26,851 nt of DNA from assembly GCA_900169235.1 (NCBI GenBank), contig FWCC01000570.1, positions 1 through 26,851 on the forward strand, given 5' to 3'. Both the position numbers and the translations under genes were made by a program. The DNA comes from Zarea fungicola (taxonomy: Eukaryota; Ascomycota; Sordariomycetes; Hypocreales; Cordycipitaceae). Under the pieces are notes generated by a model. The model was not told the origin of the DNA and searched no databases. It saw only the letters and a program-made list of their open reading frames with translations. Of the stretch, positions 1-9,398 are shown piece after piece; position 1 is the stretch's first letter; each line of letters opens with the position of its first letter.

Positions 1-1020
1 TCATGGCGAGAGTGCCGACCGAGCCTCATCCGGGCTCAGCCCGTTACATATTTAATAATAATAGCTTCCTTTAAAACTATAAAAATATTAAGGCTAGTAA
101 TTTAGAGCATCCCCTAGAGGCTAGATAAGTAATAAAATTATAATTAAGTAGCTATAAGATATATTTTTAGATTAAATAAAGCTAGAGGGTAATAAGAGAT
201 GACTTCTTCTAGTTAATAGCTATATAAGCCATTATATACTTAAATTTTTTAAAGAATATTATTTTAATAATGTTTTTCTTATTTTCTTGCCTACACATAG
301 CTCTTATGTCCTTTAGCCTCTTAATGTGGCTATTTTTAGGCCTATAAAGAAGTTTTATTGTAAAGAGCTTTTAAAATACCCTCTTAACTATAATTTAAAG
401 CTAACTAAATATTAAATATTCCTTAAATATTATATAGTGGCTAGAAGAGATAGTCTTACTAAAAAAAATATAATTACTAGCTAGTATAGCTCTAAAATAT
501 AGCCTCTTAATTAGGCAAAGCCTCTAATAAGCCTCTTATTACTTATTAAGGCACTAAAAGTAATACTATTAACACTAAAAAAAGCATAGAAAAATCTTAT
601 TTTAAAGATTAATATACTATCTAATAGCTAGTAATTAAAACGCCTTCTTAATGACTATATTGCACTAAAAACCAACCCTTATAATGCCTAGCTAGTATAT
701 AAGAAAATCTAAAAGTAATTTAACTCCTAAAATAGTATTATAGCCCTTAAGGAGGCTTAAATACTATAACTTAAGGTGTAAATTAATATTATAAGGCCTT
801 AAAAACACATAAAAGTTCATAGTAATCTAAATACATAATTTATTAAAGTTATATAGGTTGAAAACATCTATAGTAGACTCAATGAGCAACTATAGGGAAT
901 AGAATATTAGCTAATAATTAATATAGATGAATTAGAGCTCTCTAAAGGCTTGGCTATTAATATATAATATTTTTATATTATTATTAATTTATTTAAATCT
1001 ATTATAAGGCTTTTTTTTTA
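1..1020. repeat. AT-rich RIP-type tract
   Basis: After the first ~50 bases this stretch is strongly AT-rich, dominated by TA steps, stops in all frames and short TAG/TAA-rich words. It ends sharply near 1020, where base composition returns to that of ordinary DNA. It contains the decayed transposase described separately. The composition fits repeat-induced point mutation (C-to-T at CpA) of a repeated element. The first 47 bases are GC-rich and may lie outside the mutated zone, or be a less affected part of it. Confidence 0.75.
128..895 (+). pseudogene. Degraded pogo/Fot1-type (Tc1/mariner superfamily) DDE transposase, C-terminal part
   Basis: One reading frame can be followed with no indel from 128 to about 895, interrupted only by TAG/TAA stops and one TGA that C-to-T/G-to-A changes could create. 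Visible landmarks in order are: LLLVNSYISH near 210-240, the usual L-D-G-H/S-x-x-SH box with Asp changed to Asn; FLPTHSSYVL*PLNVAIFRP near 284-345, matching the family's LPPHSSHLLQPLDVxxFxPLK box; ARRDSLTKKNI near 441-475; then a stretch resembling the family's C-terminal region, ending with a basic-rich segment and VENIYSRLNE near 858-886. The N-terminal half and one end of the element lie outside the window. Both acidic catalytic positions that can be located now read Asn, so it must be inactive. The family call rests on recognised motifs, not on a search. Confidence 0.75.
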
Positions 1021-1898
1021 TAGGTTAAGATGCATTTAGGTGGGCGATATGTGGGGGTAGGCGAGAAGTAGGTGGTCGACGTTATGACTTATATTGAATA
1101 CGCCATTGTTACACTAATAATCTTATTATACTATAATAATAATGAAGAATTAAGCAACTAAAGAAAGATCCTCTATATCCCTTCTCTTCTGTAATGTTAT
1201 TTATAAGTATAGTGCTATGGTCATCTCTGGGAGTGAAAACATGTAATTTGGACAGGCCGCCAATCTTCGGTGCAATACTTCCGCTAAATCTCCACACAAA
1301 ATGTGTGTGTGTCTTTGATTGACACAGGCTGGTCACATGTAGCACTTGTTACTTAATTGTACACAGAAGATGATCCAGCAAGTTCTGCGAGCAAATCTGT
1401 CCGTATATCCGTGCGCGCTCGGTACGTCCCATTTGATGGCATTACTACGGTCTGCACATCCTACCTATAGGGTTAGACAGGATAAACCTGTTGACTGGTG
1501 GTCTCTGGAGTGAGGTTTAACTGTCACGTAAGATCCGATATATATGGCTAACCTCAAATGGGCGCCGGCGCAACCCAAACATCCTTGTTCACATCCTAGA
1601 ACAATGATACCCAATCCAGGTGGCAATGAATGTCGTAAATTAATGTCGGTTTCAAATCAAAGAGCTGGGTTCCAAATGGCCGACCCCTGTAAGACCAGGA
1701 TATCATTTACAGAGAGCAGAACTCTCCAGTAGTGTTGTAGGCATACAATTCTAGCAGAAGGACTTTCCAGCGGCAGTTCTATGCTCCGGCCAGCTCCCCA
1801 CTCTCTCATCCATGCGGCGCTGGAGAAGAATCATTACTCCGCGATGGATGCGGTGCAATAAGCTTAGAAGCTGTCAGCTTACAAAGCTCCGTTTCATT
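896..1898. other. Intergenic, no gene seen
   Basis: The first part is the AT-rich tail of the decayed element and the rest has ordinary composition. Only short ORFs (under 80 codons, no recognisable domain, signal peptide or splice context) are present. I see nothing I can support as a gene. Confidence 0.5.
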
Positions 1899-1982
1899 CA
1901 TTCCCGTACCCATGTCATTTCCGTACCAATGTCATTCCCGTACCAATACTTCGCTTCGAATGCTCATTGAATTGCATATAAA
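1899..1982 (+). promoter_or_regulatory. Three 17-bp tandem repeats plus TATA box upstream of a secreted-protein gene
   Basis: Three adjacent 17-bp units (1899-1915, 1916-1932, 1933-1949) share the core CATTCCCGTACC; units 2 and 3 continue into CCAAT. A TATAAA follows at 1977-1982, about 28 bp beyond the last unit and about 112 bp before the preferred ATG at 2094. Spacing and position fit an upstream activating array with a CCAAT-like element and a core promoter. The binding factor is unknown. Confidence 0.55.
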
Positions 1983-2093
1983 GAGGCGATAGTACCGACT
2001 TCCCATATAACACCAGGCATGTTTAGCTCATTACCATTAAGCCAGTTCTATTCATCTTTACCAATTACCATCAGCAACAATCTTCTCATCAAT

Positions 2094-2468
2094 ATGCATA
2101 CGACCAATTATTTGACGCGCCTCATTGGTGTGTTGCAAGTCGCCTCTATGATCCCCAATGCCATGGCTCGTTTCGAATATTTTATTAATGTCTATGAGCC
2201 TCACTCGGGATGCAAACACAAGCAATTTCCGTCGGTGTCGGTGCCCCAGTCTACGAACGGGGCGTTACAATTCCATGATTTGAAGGATCTAGGCCATCCA
2301 CAACCGACTATGGATATCGAGATCACCTGGCTCTTGGGAGAATTTGCAGCACCTGGTGAATCCACGTTTTGTTGCAGTGATACCAACATTTTCTCATGCA
2401 TCTTCGTCGAATCAGGAACCAAGTGCATCACTGTGACAGACTGCAACTATTTTGCCTGGACCACTTAA
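2094..2468 (+). CDS. Small secreted cysteine-containing protein (hypothetical effector-like)
   Basis: A 124-residue protein is predicted from the ATG at 2094. I chose this start because it places a signal peptide at the N-terminus: a short polar start, hydrophobic LIGVLQVASMI, and an A-x-A-like end near residue 25. An in-frame ATG at 2019 would add 25 residues in front of the signal peptide; it lies only ~37 bp after the TATA box and is probably in the leader. The mature part opens with an aromatic stretch (FEYFINVYEP) followed by SGCK, and has six cysteines, including an adjacent CC pair, which suggests three disulfides. It resembles the opening of the secreted proteins at 6547 and 7958 (aromatic-Y-x-D/P-x-x-C), so the three may be distant relatives. 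No domain is recognised. A role at the host or environmental interface is inference from size, secretion and cysteine content only. Confidence 0.6.
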   Translation: MHTTNYLTRLIGVLQVASMIPNAMARFEYFINVYEPHSGCKHKQFPSVSVPQSTNGALQFHDLKDLGHPQPTMDIEITWLLGEFAAPGESTFCCSDTNIFSCIFVESGTKCITVTDCNYFAWTT

Positions 2469-3237
2469 GATGGCAGACGATGGAAGAGCAGCTACCAGGA
2501 TGATTTGGGTTGAGAGCAACTTTGTGCTTCAACAGTTTTACCTGACAGGCAAAAATACAGATATGACATACCTTGATTTCTTCAAATGTCTAAAAAGGTA
2601 TCGACATGGATAACTAGGTAGAGCACGGAAATTATTAGTTGTTTGGAAGCCCCATGGCAGGCTGTAGGATAGTATGCTGTACTTTGTATTTAGTTTCTTC
2701 CCCATGAAATTTGCAGTCCTTTTCTCATCTGTTGAAATACGTAGTCTTGAGCTTCTTGATGCTAGCCTCGATGGTATTTCTTTGGAATAGTGGCATCTGG
2801 CTGTAGTGTAGTGCGGGTCGAAGGCGGCCGGCCATATCCCGGAACAGCGTGCCCTGGCAGACTGTTCCGGCTGTTCCAGTGCCTTTTATCAGCGAATTCC
2901 AGCCCACCAATGAGTTTTTAAGAGGCGCCTCAATTGGGCACGTTGTCGGGATTTGCACACGCTGGAGCTGGAACTCGATCCGGGCACCCCTCATCGGCTA
3001 CACACTCTAGCTTTCCAGGCCGAGGCAGACGATGAGTCTGCCATTAAGACCGGCTTCACCCACCACAGCACATGGTCTCAACAAAGTTATCTAACTGAAC
3101 CGGATCACGAACGACCAGGGAAAATTCAAAATCTTTCACTCGCTAGTTGTATTATTTCTGGAATCCTCCCATAACAGTACCAAACCAAACCGAAATGAAC
3201 TATAGGGCTAAAAAAAAGCTAAATATATATACTATAT
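2469..3237. other. Intergenic, no gene seen
   Basis: Only short ORFs on both strands, none with a recognisable motif. Around 2960-3030 the minus strand has a weak B-box-like string with poor stem pairing, which I did not accept as a tRNA. Confidence 0.5.
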
Positions 3238-3272
3238 CTTAGTTCTTAGTTCTTAGTTCTTATTTCTTATTA
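3238..3272. repeat. 7-bp tandem repeat (CTTAGTT)n
   Basis: Three exact copies of CTTAGTT, followed by CTTATTT and CTTATTA, form a five-unit heptamer array in AT-rich DNA. A simple-sequence repeat with no visible function. Confidence 0.85.
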
Positions 3273-3503
3273 ATTTTTAATTCACAGTTTAAAAGGCACA
3301 ACGTAGTGGTCCTGACAGTGGGTGTTCACGTGTAGGCCTGGTGCAGCCGTCTGTTTATGGCGCAACGAACTATTGTGGCTGCCTAGTCAATTGGCGCTCT
3401 GTGGCTGCATCTACTACTCCACACCCAAACTGACTGCATTTCACCAACTTCAACCTTCCACCATCACAATGAAAAAATTAAGATCAATTGCCAAAAAATA
3501 AAA

Positions 3504-3605
3504 ACATACAACAGCCGGCGTTCGCTGGTCGTCACCAGACCCAACTACTAATCTGCCGATTANNCGGACGGGACCCCGAGTTCTCTGGTATCTATGGTCG
3601 TATGT
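3504..3605 (-). rRNA. 5S rRNA copy with internal loss and two Ns
   Basis: On the minus strand the sequence opens with ACATACGACCATAG and continues with GAGAACTCGGGGTCCCGTCCG. Beyond the Ns it has TTAGTAGTTGGGT, GGTGACGACCAGCGAA and a 3' end TGTTGTATGT that can pair with the 5' end. These are the conserved blocks of fungal 5S rRNA. Only about 102 nt are present against the usual ~119. The missing ~18 nt lie between CCGTCCG and GCAGATTAG, exactly where two Ns (3563-3564) sit. A T-run follows the 3' end, as expected for RNA polymerase III. The copy may be intact in the organism and collapsed in the assembly, or may be a true deletion pseudogene; the Ns make the first possible. Single dispersed 5S genes are normal in filamentous ascomycetes. 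Confidence 0.8.
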
Positions 3606-4003
3606 AACAGGTAAACAATAAAATTAACTTATAACCTTGCATGAGAACCTGTAAGACTTGAGTAAAGCCTAGTATTTCTTCAGAGAACCAAGTGGCAATC
3701 AACAGAGTTTTCAGTCTTGCTCCAAGGAAAAGAAAACGAGACGGTAGAAGGTCGAATAAATAGTCACTAAAATTGAATAAGTAGATTTTTGCTGGTAGAT
3801 CAATTTATGAGTGCCTTTTATTTAGTTTCAGCAAATCTGAGGCCAAAACTGTCAAGCTAATAAGAGCCTCGATCTCAGTGTTGTCTCGCTGAGCTAGAGC
3901 TTATGACCTCCTGCCGCTCATCTACTATTATAGGCCATGATATTTTGCCAGGATATTTAGCGCAAAATAAGTTCATTAGCAAAGCAGGTAGTAAAGATAG
4001 AAA
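3606..4003. other. Intergenic, no gene seen
   Basis: Moderately AT-rich. No ankyrin-type or other reading frame could be followed here beyond the pseudogene at 4004. Confidence 0.45.
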
Positions 4004-4372
4004 TCATATAGGGACATTCTCAGTCATGCCCAATCCTTTAGCCCCATTATCAAGCAGCAGCTTAACCAAGCCTATCTTCCCTAGCAATAAGGCCCACTAT
4101 AGTACATTATAGCCATTTCTGCCTTTAATATTAATATTTATACCTAATTTAAATAGTATCTAGATAATTAATAAGTTCCTTATAATAGTGGCCTCTAAAA
4201 CTGCTATTTAGCCTTCTATATCCCTTGCCTTAATGTTAGCATAATAATTAAGTAGCATCTTAATAATAGAGAATCCACTATTAGCAGAGGCCGTCAGCAA
4301 TGCCGTCTAGTCACTTTTATTCCCTGCCCCCAAGTTAACACCTCTACCAATTAAAAGCGTTGCCCCGGCGGG
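4004..4372 (-). pseudogene. RIP-damaged ankyrin-repeat pseudogene
   Basis: One minus-strand frame runs from 4372 to 4004 with no indel and reads as three to four ankyrin repeats: GATLLIGRGVNL, then TALLTASANSG, then IIKMLLNYYANIKARDIEG, then a diverged repeat with LFKLGININIKGRNGYNVL, then LVKLLLDNGAKG. These match the TPLHLAA / IVKLLLxxGA(D/N)xN pattern of ankyrin repeats. Four in-frame stops interrupt it, all reachable from CAG, CAA or TGG by C-to-T or G-to-A. Composition is AT-rich like the RIP tract at the start. The parent protein (a plain ankyrin protein, or the sensor end of an NLR) cannot be told from this fragment. Confidence 0.75.
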
Positions 4373-4687
4373 CTAACATGTCTTTTGAAGTAGGGGATCC
4401 GGCAACTGTCTTTGACGTAATGGCACAAGTCCCAAGGATTATCACCGCACGACTGTTTGCAACCGGAGCTAGTCCATCTTTTCCTGGACTAATAGAGAAT
4501 ACAATCATCAAAATGTGGACGTAAAAGCCAGCGGAGAGAAGTATGCGACCCCAGAAGTTGGAAAGCTGCTCCTTGTATGAATCCTGTTGAATTTCAGTGA
4601 AATTGCTATTGTAGATGCTCTGCTGCACATGTAACTTGCATTAATCAATCTGTCTGAGATGGTAGCATTTAGGTGAAATTATTCCCT

Positions 4688-4993
4688 TCACAAGTTCAAC
4701 TGCGGGACAATTTGTGCTCTGCAAGCGACATTCCGAACAATCACGACCAATCTCCGCATTTCCGGCACTAACGGAAACCTATACCCAGGTGCACAAGACA
4801 GAGGCGTGCAGTTGGAAGTTGTACACTGGCAGTGCACATCATCCCATACTTGAGCACATGGACACGGGCAGCGAGCCTGGCATTGACAAAGACGGGGTTT
4901 TGGAGGGTGCGGTGGACACGCGGGCACGACTGCTGCCACAGATAATGTCGTAGTGGCAAGGAGAGAAATTGCAGCAAATAAATAGCGTTTCAT
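4688..4993 (-). CDS. Small secreted cysteine-rich protein, possibly frameshifted at its 3' end
   Basis: From the ATG at 4993 the product has 101 residues. I prefer this to an ATG eight codons upstream because MKRYLFAAISLLATTTLSVA is then a textbook signal peptide. The mature part is very rich in cysteine and proline, with pairs such as CQC, RCPCPC and HCQC. The cysteine-dense pattern stops abruptly near 4770. In another minus-strand frame from about 4769 onwards a further run with cysteines spaced as DCSEC and NC appears, continuing open to 4641. This suggests a frameshift in the gene or assembly, or an unrecognised splice; a 66-nt in-frame intron (GTATAG to TTGCAG) can be drawn but would not restore the other frame. 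A TATA-like AATAAAAG lies ~80 bp upstream of the start. No family recognised. Confidence 0.5.
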   Translation of the reverse strand: MKRYLFAAISLLATTTLSVAAVVPACPPHPPKPRLCQCQARCPCPCAQVWDDVHCQCTTSNCTPLSCAPGYRFPLVPEMRRLVVIVRNVACRAQIVPQLNL

Positions 4994-6546
4994 TATGATA
5001 AAAGTGTATTGAGGCAATCAATGTAATGCGTAACATAACAAATGGAAGCTTGGGGATAGGTTCAGCCTTTTATTCTTGGGCCACGCACCACACCGTCGTT
5101 AATGTACAGTTCCGCTAACAGTTACATACCCGATTATTGCTCTGAGCCCTAAATAATAACCTTAACAGCCTTTTAAAAATTGCCGATCCTGGTTTTACGA
5201 TTATCCGTTTTCGTTACCTGACATCGGGTGAGGCTAATTAGCCGCGGCCACAATTTTGCTTTCTTAACTTAGCGTTAGACTCCATTAAACTAGAAAATAG
5301 GAGGGGAAGATCTCTTTATCAAATTAAAGACCTGAAGTATCGTGGCGCAGCGATAAATAGTAATTAACTTTATTAGTTCTAATGATAATAATTACTCTAG
5401 AAACTAGGCTAGGAGGCTAGTAAGTGGCTTTAGAAGCCACCTATAGTAGCCCTACTTAATTCTCCCCTACAGACCCCAAGCCGACACAGTGGATCAAATG
5501 CCTGCTCATTTAGAACCGCCGAATGCAAGGGTTGCAAGCTGCAACCTCTATATCTAGGTACGTGGTATGCTCTTCACGAATCCAGCCAACGGAATTCCCT
5601 AGCCAACACCCCACGGCGTGAACACCTCACCGCAAGAATCCACCATACCTGTGACTAGTAATCGTATGGGTAGAAATAACACTTGATGGGCGCAGCTAAC
5701 TGCCGCTGGTGTTGGCACTCGTGTCAGAGCACGCTTCCGTCAGCGCCGAGCAAAACTGCCTCTAGAGCAGTCCAATGACTGCCTTAAACTTGGAGCATCA
5801 CGAATCAAGGAATCTTGCCTAACGCGCATTGGGGCTACTAGTTACAACTGGGAGTACGAGCGGCTTGTCAACACTAGCGTTTGCCAATTCTCCAGTGCGG
5901 CTTACCCTGTGCCAAGAATGCGTGAGAATCTGTGAGGGAGTATAGAAGACAGATGCAGCCTTTTCTTGGCAGCTCTTTCGAGATAGATTGTTAACTTAAA
6001 TATTCCAAAGCTGCTTAACGTGCAGCATGATATAATCCTTTTTCGCTTCACTGCTGGTTGCTATAAAAATATCGCCCATCGGCCCCCCTTTGTGGAACAT
6101 TGCTCCGAAACAACTAGAACCACGTCCGACGAACGCCGATCTGACTGATTCTCTCCGTTGGTGCGACGACGCTCGTACTATTTCTGTTTGTTTAACGTAC
6201 TGACTTGCCCCTTGCCCTGAATATCCACGGCGATTACATACATCTGACAGGGCAATCTGGTAGGTAAGAAGTAGCTTAAATCATGTAGCGGAACAATACT
6301 GCTCAAAATAGAATTGAATGCGTGCTGTCTCTACTAATGTGATGTAATAATAGAACTAGTGGTACCTGCAGTACTGTATTCTGAAGACTCATAAAGCCTG
6401 CCAGAATTCAACCCAGAACCCGCTATTTGACTCAAGATAGTGCACTACACCCTATAGCTGTCAGAAACAATAGGAAATGTCTAACATGCCAAGTACATAC
6501 CAGTAAACTTCAGAGAACCCAACTGAGTACTGGAGTTGCATCATAC
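4994..6546. other. Intergenic, no gene seen
   Basis: About 1.5 kb without a supportable gene. An AT-rich patch lies near 5340-5460 and contains a short perfect hairpin (GTGGCTT-TAG-AAGCCAC at 5424-5440). The remainder has ordinary composition but only short, unrecognised ORFs. It could include decayed mobile DNA that I cannot identify. Confidence 0.45.
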
Positions 6547-6927
6547 TCAGTGCTTACGACCGGGATTCGATATGTCACAAAACTCAGTATAGGAATCAAG
6601 GTTCTTGATCCCTTCCCGCACTGTGATGCATTCCCCGATGATGCATCGGCGTGGAGCTGAAGTGCCACAGGGAGAACTGGAGCAACTTTCACGACCGTTC
6701 GCCTTGACAGAATCATGACCCTTTCCATTGGAATCATTGGCCAGAAGATAGGACTTTGCGTGCCCATTAAAATCTCTAGACTGGCTGTGGAAGGGGTTGG
6801 CGTCAATACTCCAACTTTCGATATATTTTCCACAGTTTTCATCGCTGTAAAGGTTGTACTTCATCTGTGAATTCGCAATGGTTGCCGGCAAAGCAGCCAT
6901 ACCGAGGACACAGAAAAACAACTTCAT
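6547..6927 (-). CDS. Small secreted protein with six mature cysteines (hypothetical effector-like)
   Basis: 126 residues. MKLFFCVLGMAALPATIANS is a clear signal peptide. The mature protein begins MKYNLYSDENCGKYIESW, an aromatic-Y-x-D-x-N-C-x-x-Y opening very like that of the protein at 7958-8338 (NYYKDPDCLEYQ...). Six cysteines remain after the signal peptide. The middle (about residues 50-85) is polar and Ser/Asn/Gly-rich. The predicted length equals that of the 7958 protein, and the two genes are arranged head to head about 1 kb apart, so they may be old paralogues; similarity outside the opening is weak. A TATA-like CATATATC lies ~65 bp upstream. No domain recognised, and the secreted-effector idea is inference. 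Confidence 0.6.
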   Translation of the reverse strand: MKLFFCVLGMAALPATIANSQMKYNLYSDENCGKYIESWSIDANPFHSQSRDFNGHAKSYLLANDSNGKGHDSVKANGRESCSSSPCGTSAPRRCIIGECITVREGIKNLDSYTEFCDISNPGRKH

Positions 6928-7957
6928 TTTGAAGATAAGTAAATGGAAGTTATGCGATAATAGTTGTGCAATGCTGTGATGTGAAGACTGATATATGAAG
7001 GCGTGTCAAGCGTTGTGTTTATTTGGTGTTGAAAGCAGGGTTGACGAGGGTTCTTTATAATCTCCGCTCGTCAGCATAGCCCAGAGTACCTCCCTTTCTC
7101 GGCCAGTCTCAATTGTGCCCGGAGACTAAGCATTGTGTTACCTAGTTACGCCGTTCTTTCAATGACGTGGGCGAACGGGGTGCAAAAGCCCGACACAGCC
7201 TCGACACAAGGCTTAATGGCATTCAGAATGAATACGAGTCCCACCCTGAATCATGGCATTGACTGAAACCGGTACCGGTAACGGTACGATACCGAACTAT
7301 ACTTTTCGGTTCCACGGATACCGATGGGATCGTCTAACAAAATACGCGCGACTCATGAAATTTGATACCAAGGGACGCTTTAACGTGTGGTAACTGGTGC
7401 TAGATGTAGGTTGCATGCTTACGTTGGAAATTAGTGTTAAAGCTACGATGACAAATACGGCTAGCTAGAGATGCTAAGAGTTCCAGCCCTGTGAAGTTAA
7501 GGTAACCACTGCCGATACCGATAGCGAGGTTAGCCCGATATCAGCCGCCACTAGATCCAGTCTTATTTGTCTGCATGTAATAGAAGGCAGAGTTCTCGGT
7601 GAAGAGTCGCCTAACAGGCTTACGCCATTTACCACAATGTCAATCCCCGCTCCACAAAGAATTTACACAATCTGGTGTAGAGATACTCTTGAGAAGATTG
7701 TATCAACAGATCCGTAAAAAATGGTCCCTTTCGACAACGCCTCTTGTAAATTACTATATATTCCTCCTGACGCTGGTTGAAGCCTTATAGCAAGTTTTAC
7801 ACAAGCTTCCCTTGTCGGCAATTGCAAACGATCCTCATTTTGGAGAAATACCGTTTCTGTATTCCATTCTCTTCTTCACGACTTGTTAGTACGCTATTTC
7901 CACGTTATCTCTTTCTGCTGGCTAATCACTTTCATCTCGATAGTAAATCCTACCACG
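6928..7957. other. Divergent intergenic region between two secreted-protein genes
   Basis: About 1 kb between head-to-head secreted-protein genes, so it presumably holds both promoters. A perfect 12-bp palindrome ACCGGTACCGGT lies at 7268-7279, within a short zone of related words (GGTACCG, GGTACGATACCG, GGATACCGATGG) up to 7325. No other gene seen; the ATG at 7883 in frame with the next gene is read as leader. Confidence 0.45.
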
Positions 7958-8338
7958 ATGCTGGTTTCAATCATTCCCATGTTAACCGTTGTTGCCTTGG
8001 CCACTGCTGCCGCACACAATGACGGGGCTGCACTTCCCCGGCAAGCGAAACAGATGCAGTTAAATTACTACAAAGACCCTGATTGTCTTGAGTATCAGAG
8101 CCAGATTGACGTCACTTGGGCTGACCTTAACGCCGGCCCACAAACAAACTGTTATAATCATCATGGTGGCAATAGTGTCAATCTCGCGCAATGCAATTTT
8201 AGAAGAGGTTGCAGATGCACCTTCTATTATGAACAGAACTGCCAGGGCAAGATTCGCAATGACGTGTCGTACCCTAATGGACCGAACTGCGCCCGCGATA
8301 CGAGCCAAATCCAGTCCTTTGCGTGCTACTACTATTAA
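7958..8338 (+). CDS. Small secreted cysteine-rich protein, eight mature cysteines (hypothetical effector-like)
   Basis: 126 residues from the ATG at 7958, whose context is CCACGATGC. The open frame extends upstream to an ATG at 7883, but the 7958 start gives a clean signal peptide (MLVSIIPMLTVVALATAAA). It is followed by a short possible propeptide ending LPR before QAKQ. The mature part opens with LNYYKDPDCLEYQ and has eight cysteines, including a C-R-C pair and a final AC before YYY, suggesting four disulfides. The opening motif is shared with the protein at 6547-6927. The compact disulfide-rich form is typical of fungal secreted effectors, antimicrobial proteins and related folds; the sequence does not decide between these. 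Confidence 0.65.
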   Translation: MLVSIIPMLTVVALATAAAHNDGAALPRQAKQMQLNYYKDPDCLEYQSQIDVTWADLNAGPQTNCYNHHGGNSVNLAQCNFRRGCRCTFYYEQNCQGKIRNDVSYPNGPNCARDTSQIQSFACYYY

Positions 8339-9398
8339 CAGTAGTTTGTCACGTCTCAGAACTATGACTGGAGACTGGAGAACACCAGAAATGTGGCGCA
8401 TATATAGTACAGTTTGAATAGATTTCGCTTGGGCAGACGGCAGACTCTTTGCGCTATTTTGCACCATCACGCCTTTTGTACTTGAACTTTGATCAAGATT
8501 CGGATTAGAATTATAGTAGTGTCAAACCAGTATGTACATGAGTGCGTTGGTCATCAAAATTATGCTCCCTGCGCTATTGGGCCCAGTGTGATCTTCATTA
8601 TCGTTCTCGTAGTTGTATAGTAAGAAAGACTTGAGCTGTCTTAATACAAATAAGCAAACTGGGGCCAATTCTGGCCAGCTTTTGTCTATGGCCTAACTTT
8701 GACTCTTAGCTCCTATCTGGTAGACTCACTGTGATCCACCACTAATAAGGCAACGCTCTCCATAGCAGGTCCTTGAAAACTACTGCACAACCTAGGCCAG
8801 AAATGCACTGCGATAACCAATTCTCGTCATTGAGAAGGATAAAATAGAAACTGGGAAAGAGGCAGGCGTAGAGAACTTAATCATTTTGTGACGCATCTGA
8901 AAGAGTTTTCTTTATTAAAAATGATTATCTAACCATTTTGTTAATAAGAGGAAGAATCAAAAAGTTAAATAGAGAGATTCTGTGACATAGTCGACGGACT
9001 GACTGCATTGGTGGTTGAGTAGGTAGCCAGCCACGGGAAGCGAGTATTGCCGTTGAGGGCACGACCGGTTAAATCTTGACAATACGAGGAAGTCTTCACT
9101 CCGAGCCCTCCTCGGGTCCAACACATGACAGATTCAAGGACTATGGACGTTAGCTACATATCCATCCGGTGAACTAGGCTATTAACTTCATAATAATAAC
9201 TGTTTGCAATTTTACTGTAATTGGGACGTAGGCGTTGGCTTCGTAACTTGATTGGCAACTTAGACCTACTGACACACAACAGTAGGGGCGTGCTCTACGT
9301 GTATGACCGACACTGTCTTGCTATATCGACACTTTTCAAGTTTATGTACTGCAGTAGTATTATTCATGCTAGTTTTAGTGTTACAGAGGTGCTAGTGC
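8339..9398. other. Intergenic, no gene seen
   Basis: Ordinary to slightly AT-rich sequence with only short ORFs and no recognised motif, RNA or repeat. Confidence 0.5.

Noticed and set aside
2950..3040. tRNA-like string on the minus strand (GGATCGAGTTCC resembling a B box).
   Set aside because: T-arm pairing is poor, and no acceptor stem, D-arm or anticodon arm can be drawn.
4344..4628. 94-codon minus-strand ORF.
   Set aside because: It overlaps the edge of the ankyrin pseudogene in another frame and shows no signal peptide or domain.
8060..8470. 136-codon minus-strand ORF across the secreted-protein gene at 7958-8338.
   Set aside because: The plus strand has a signal peptide and ordered cysteines; the minus-strand reading has no such support.
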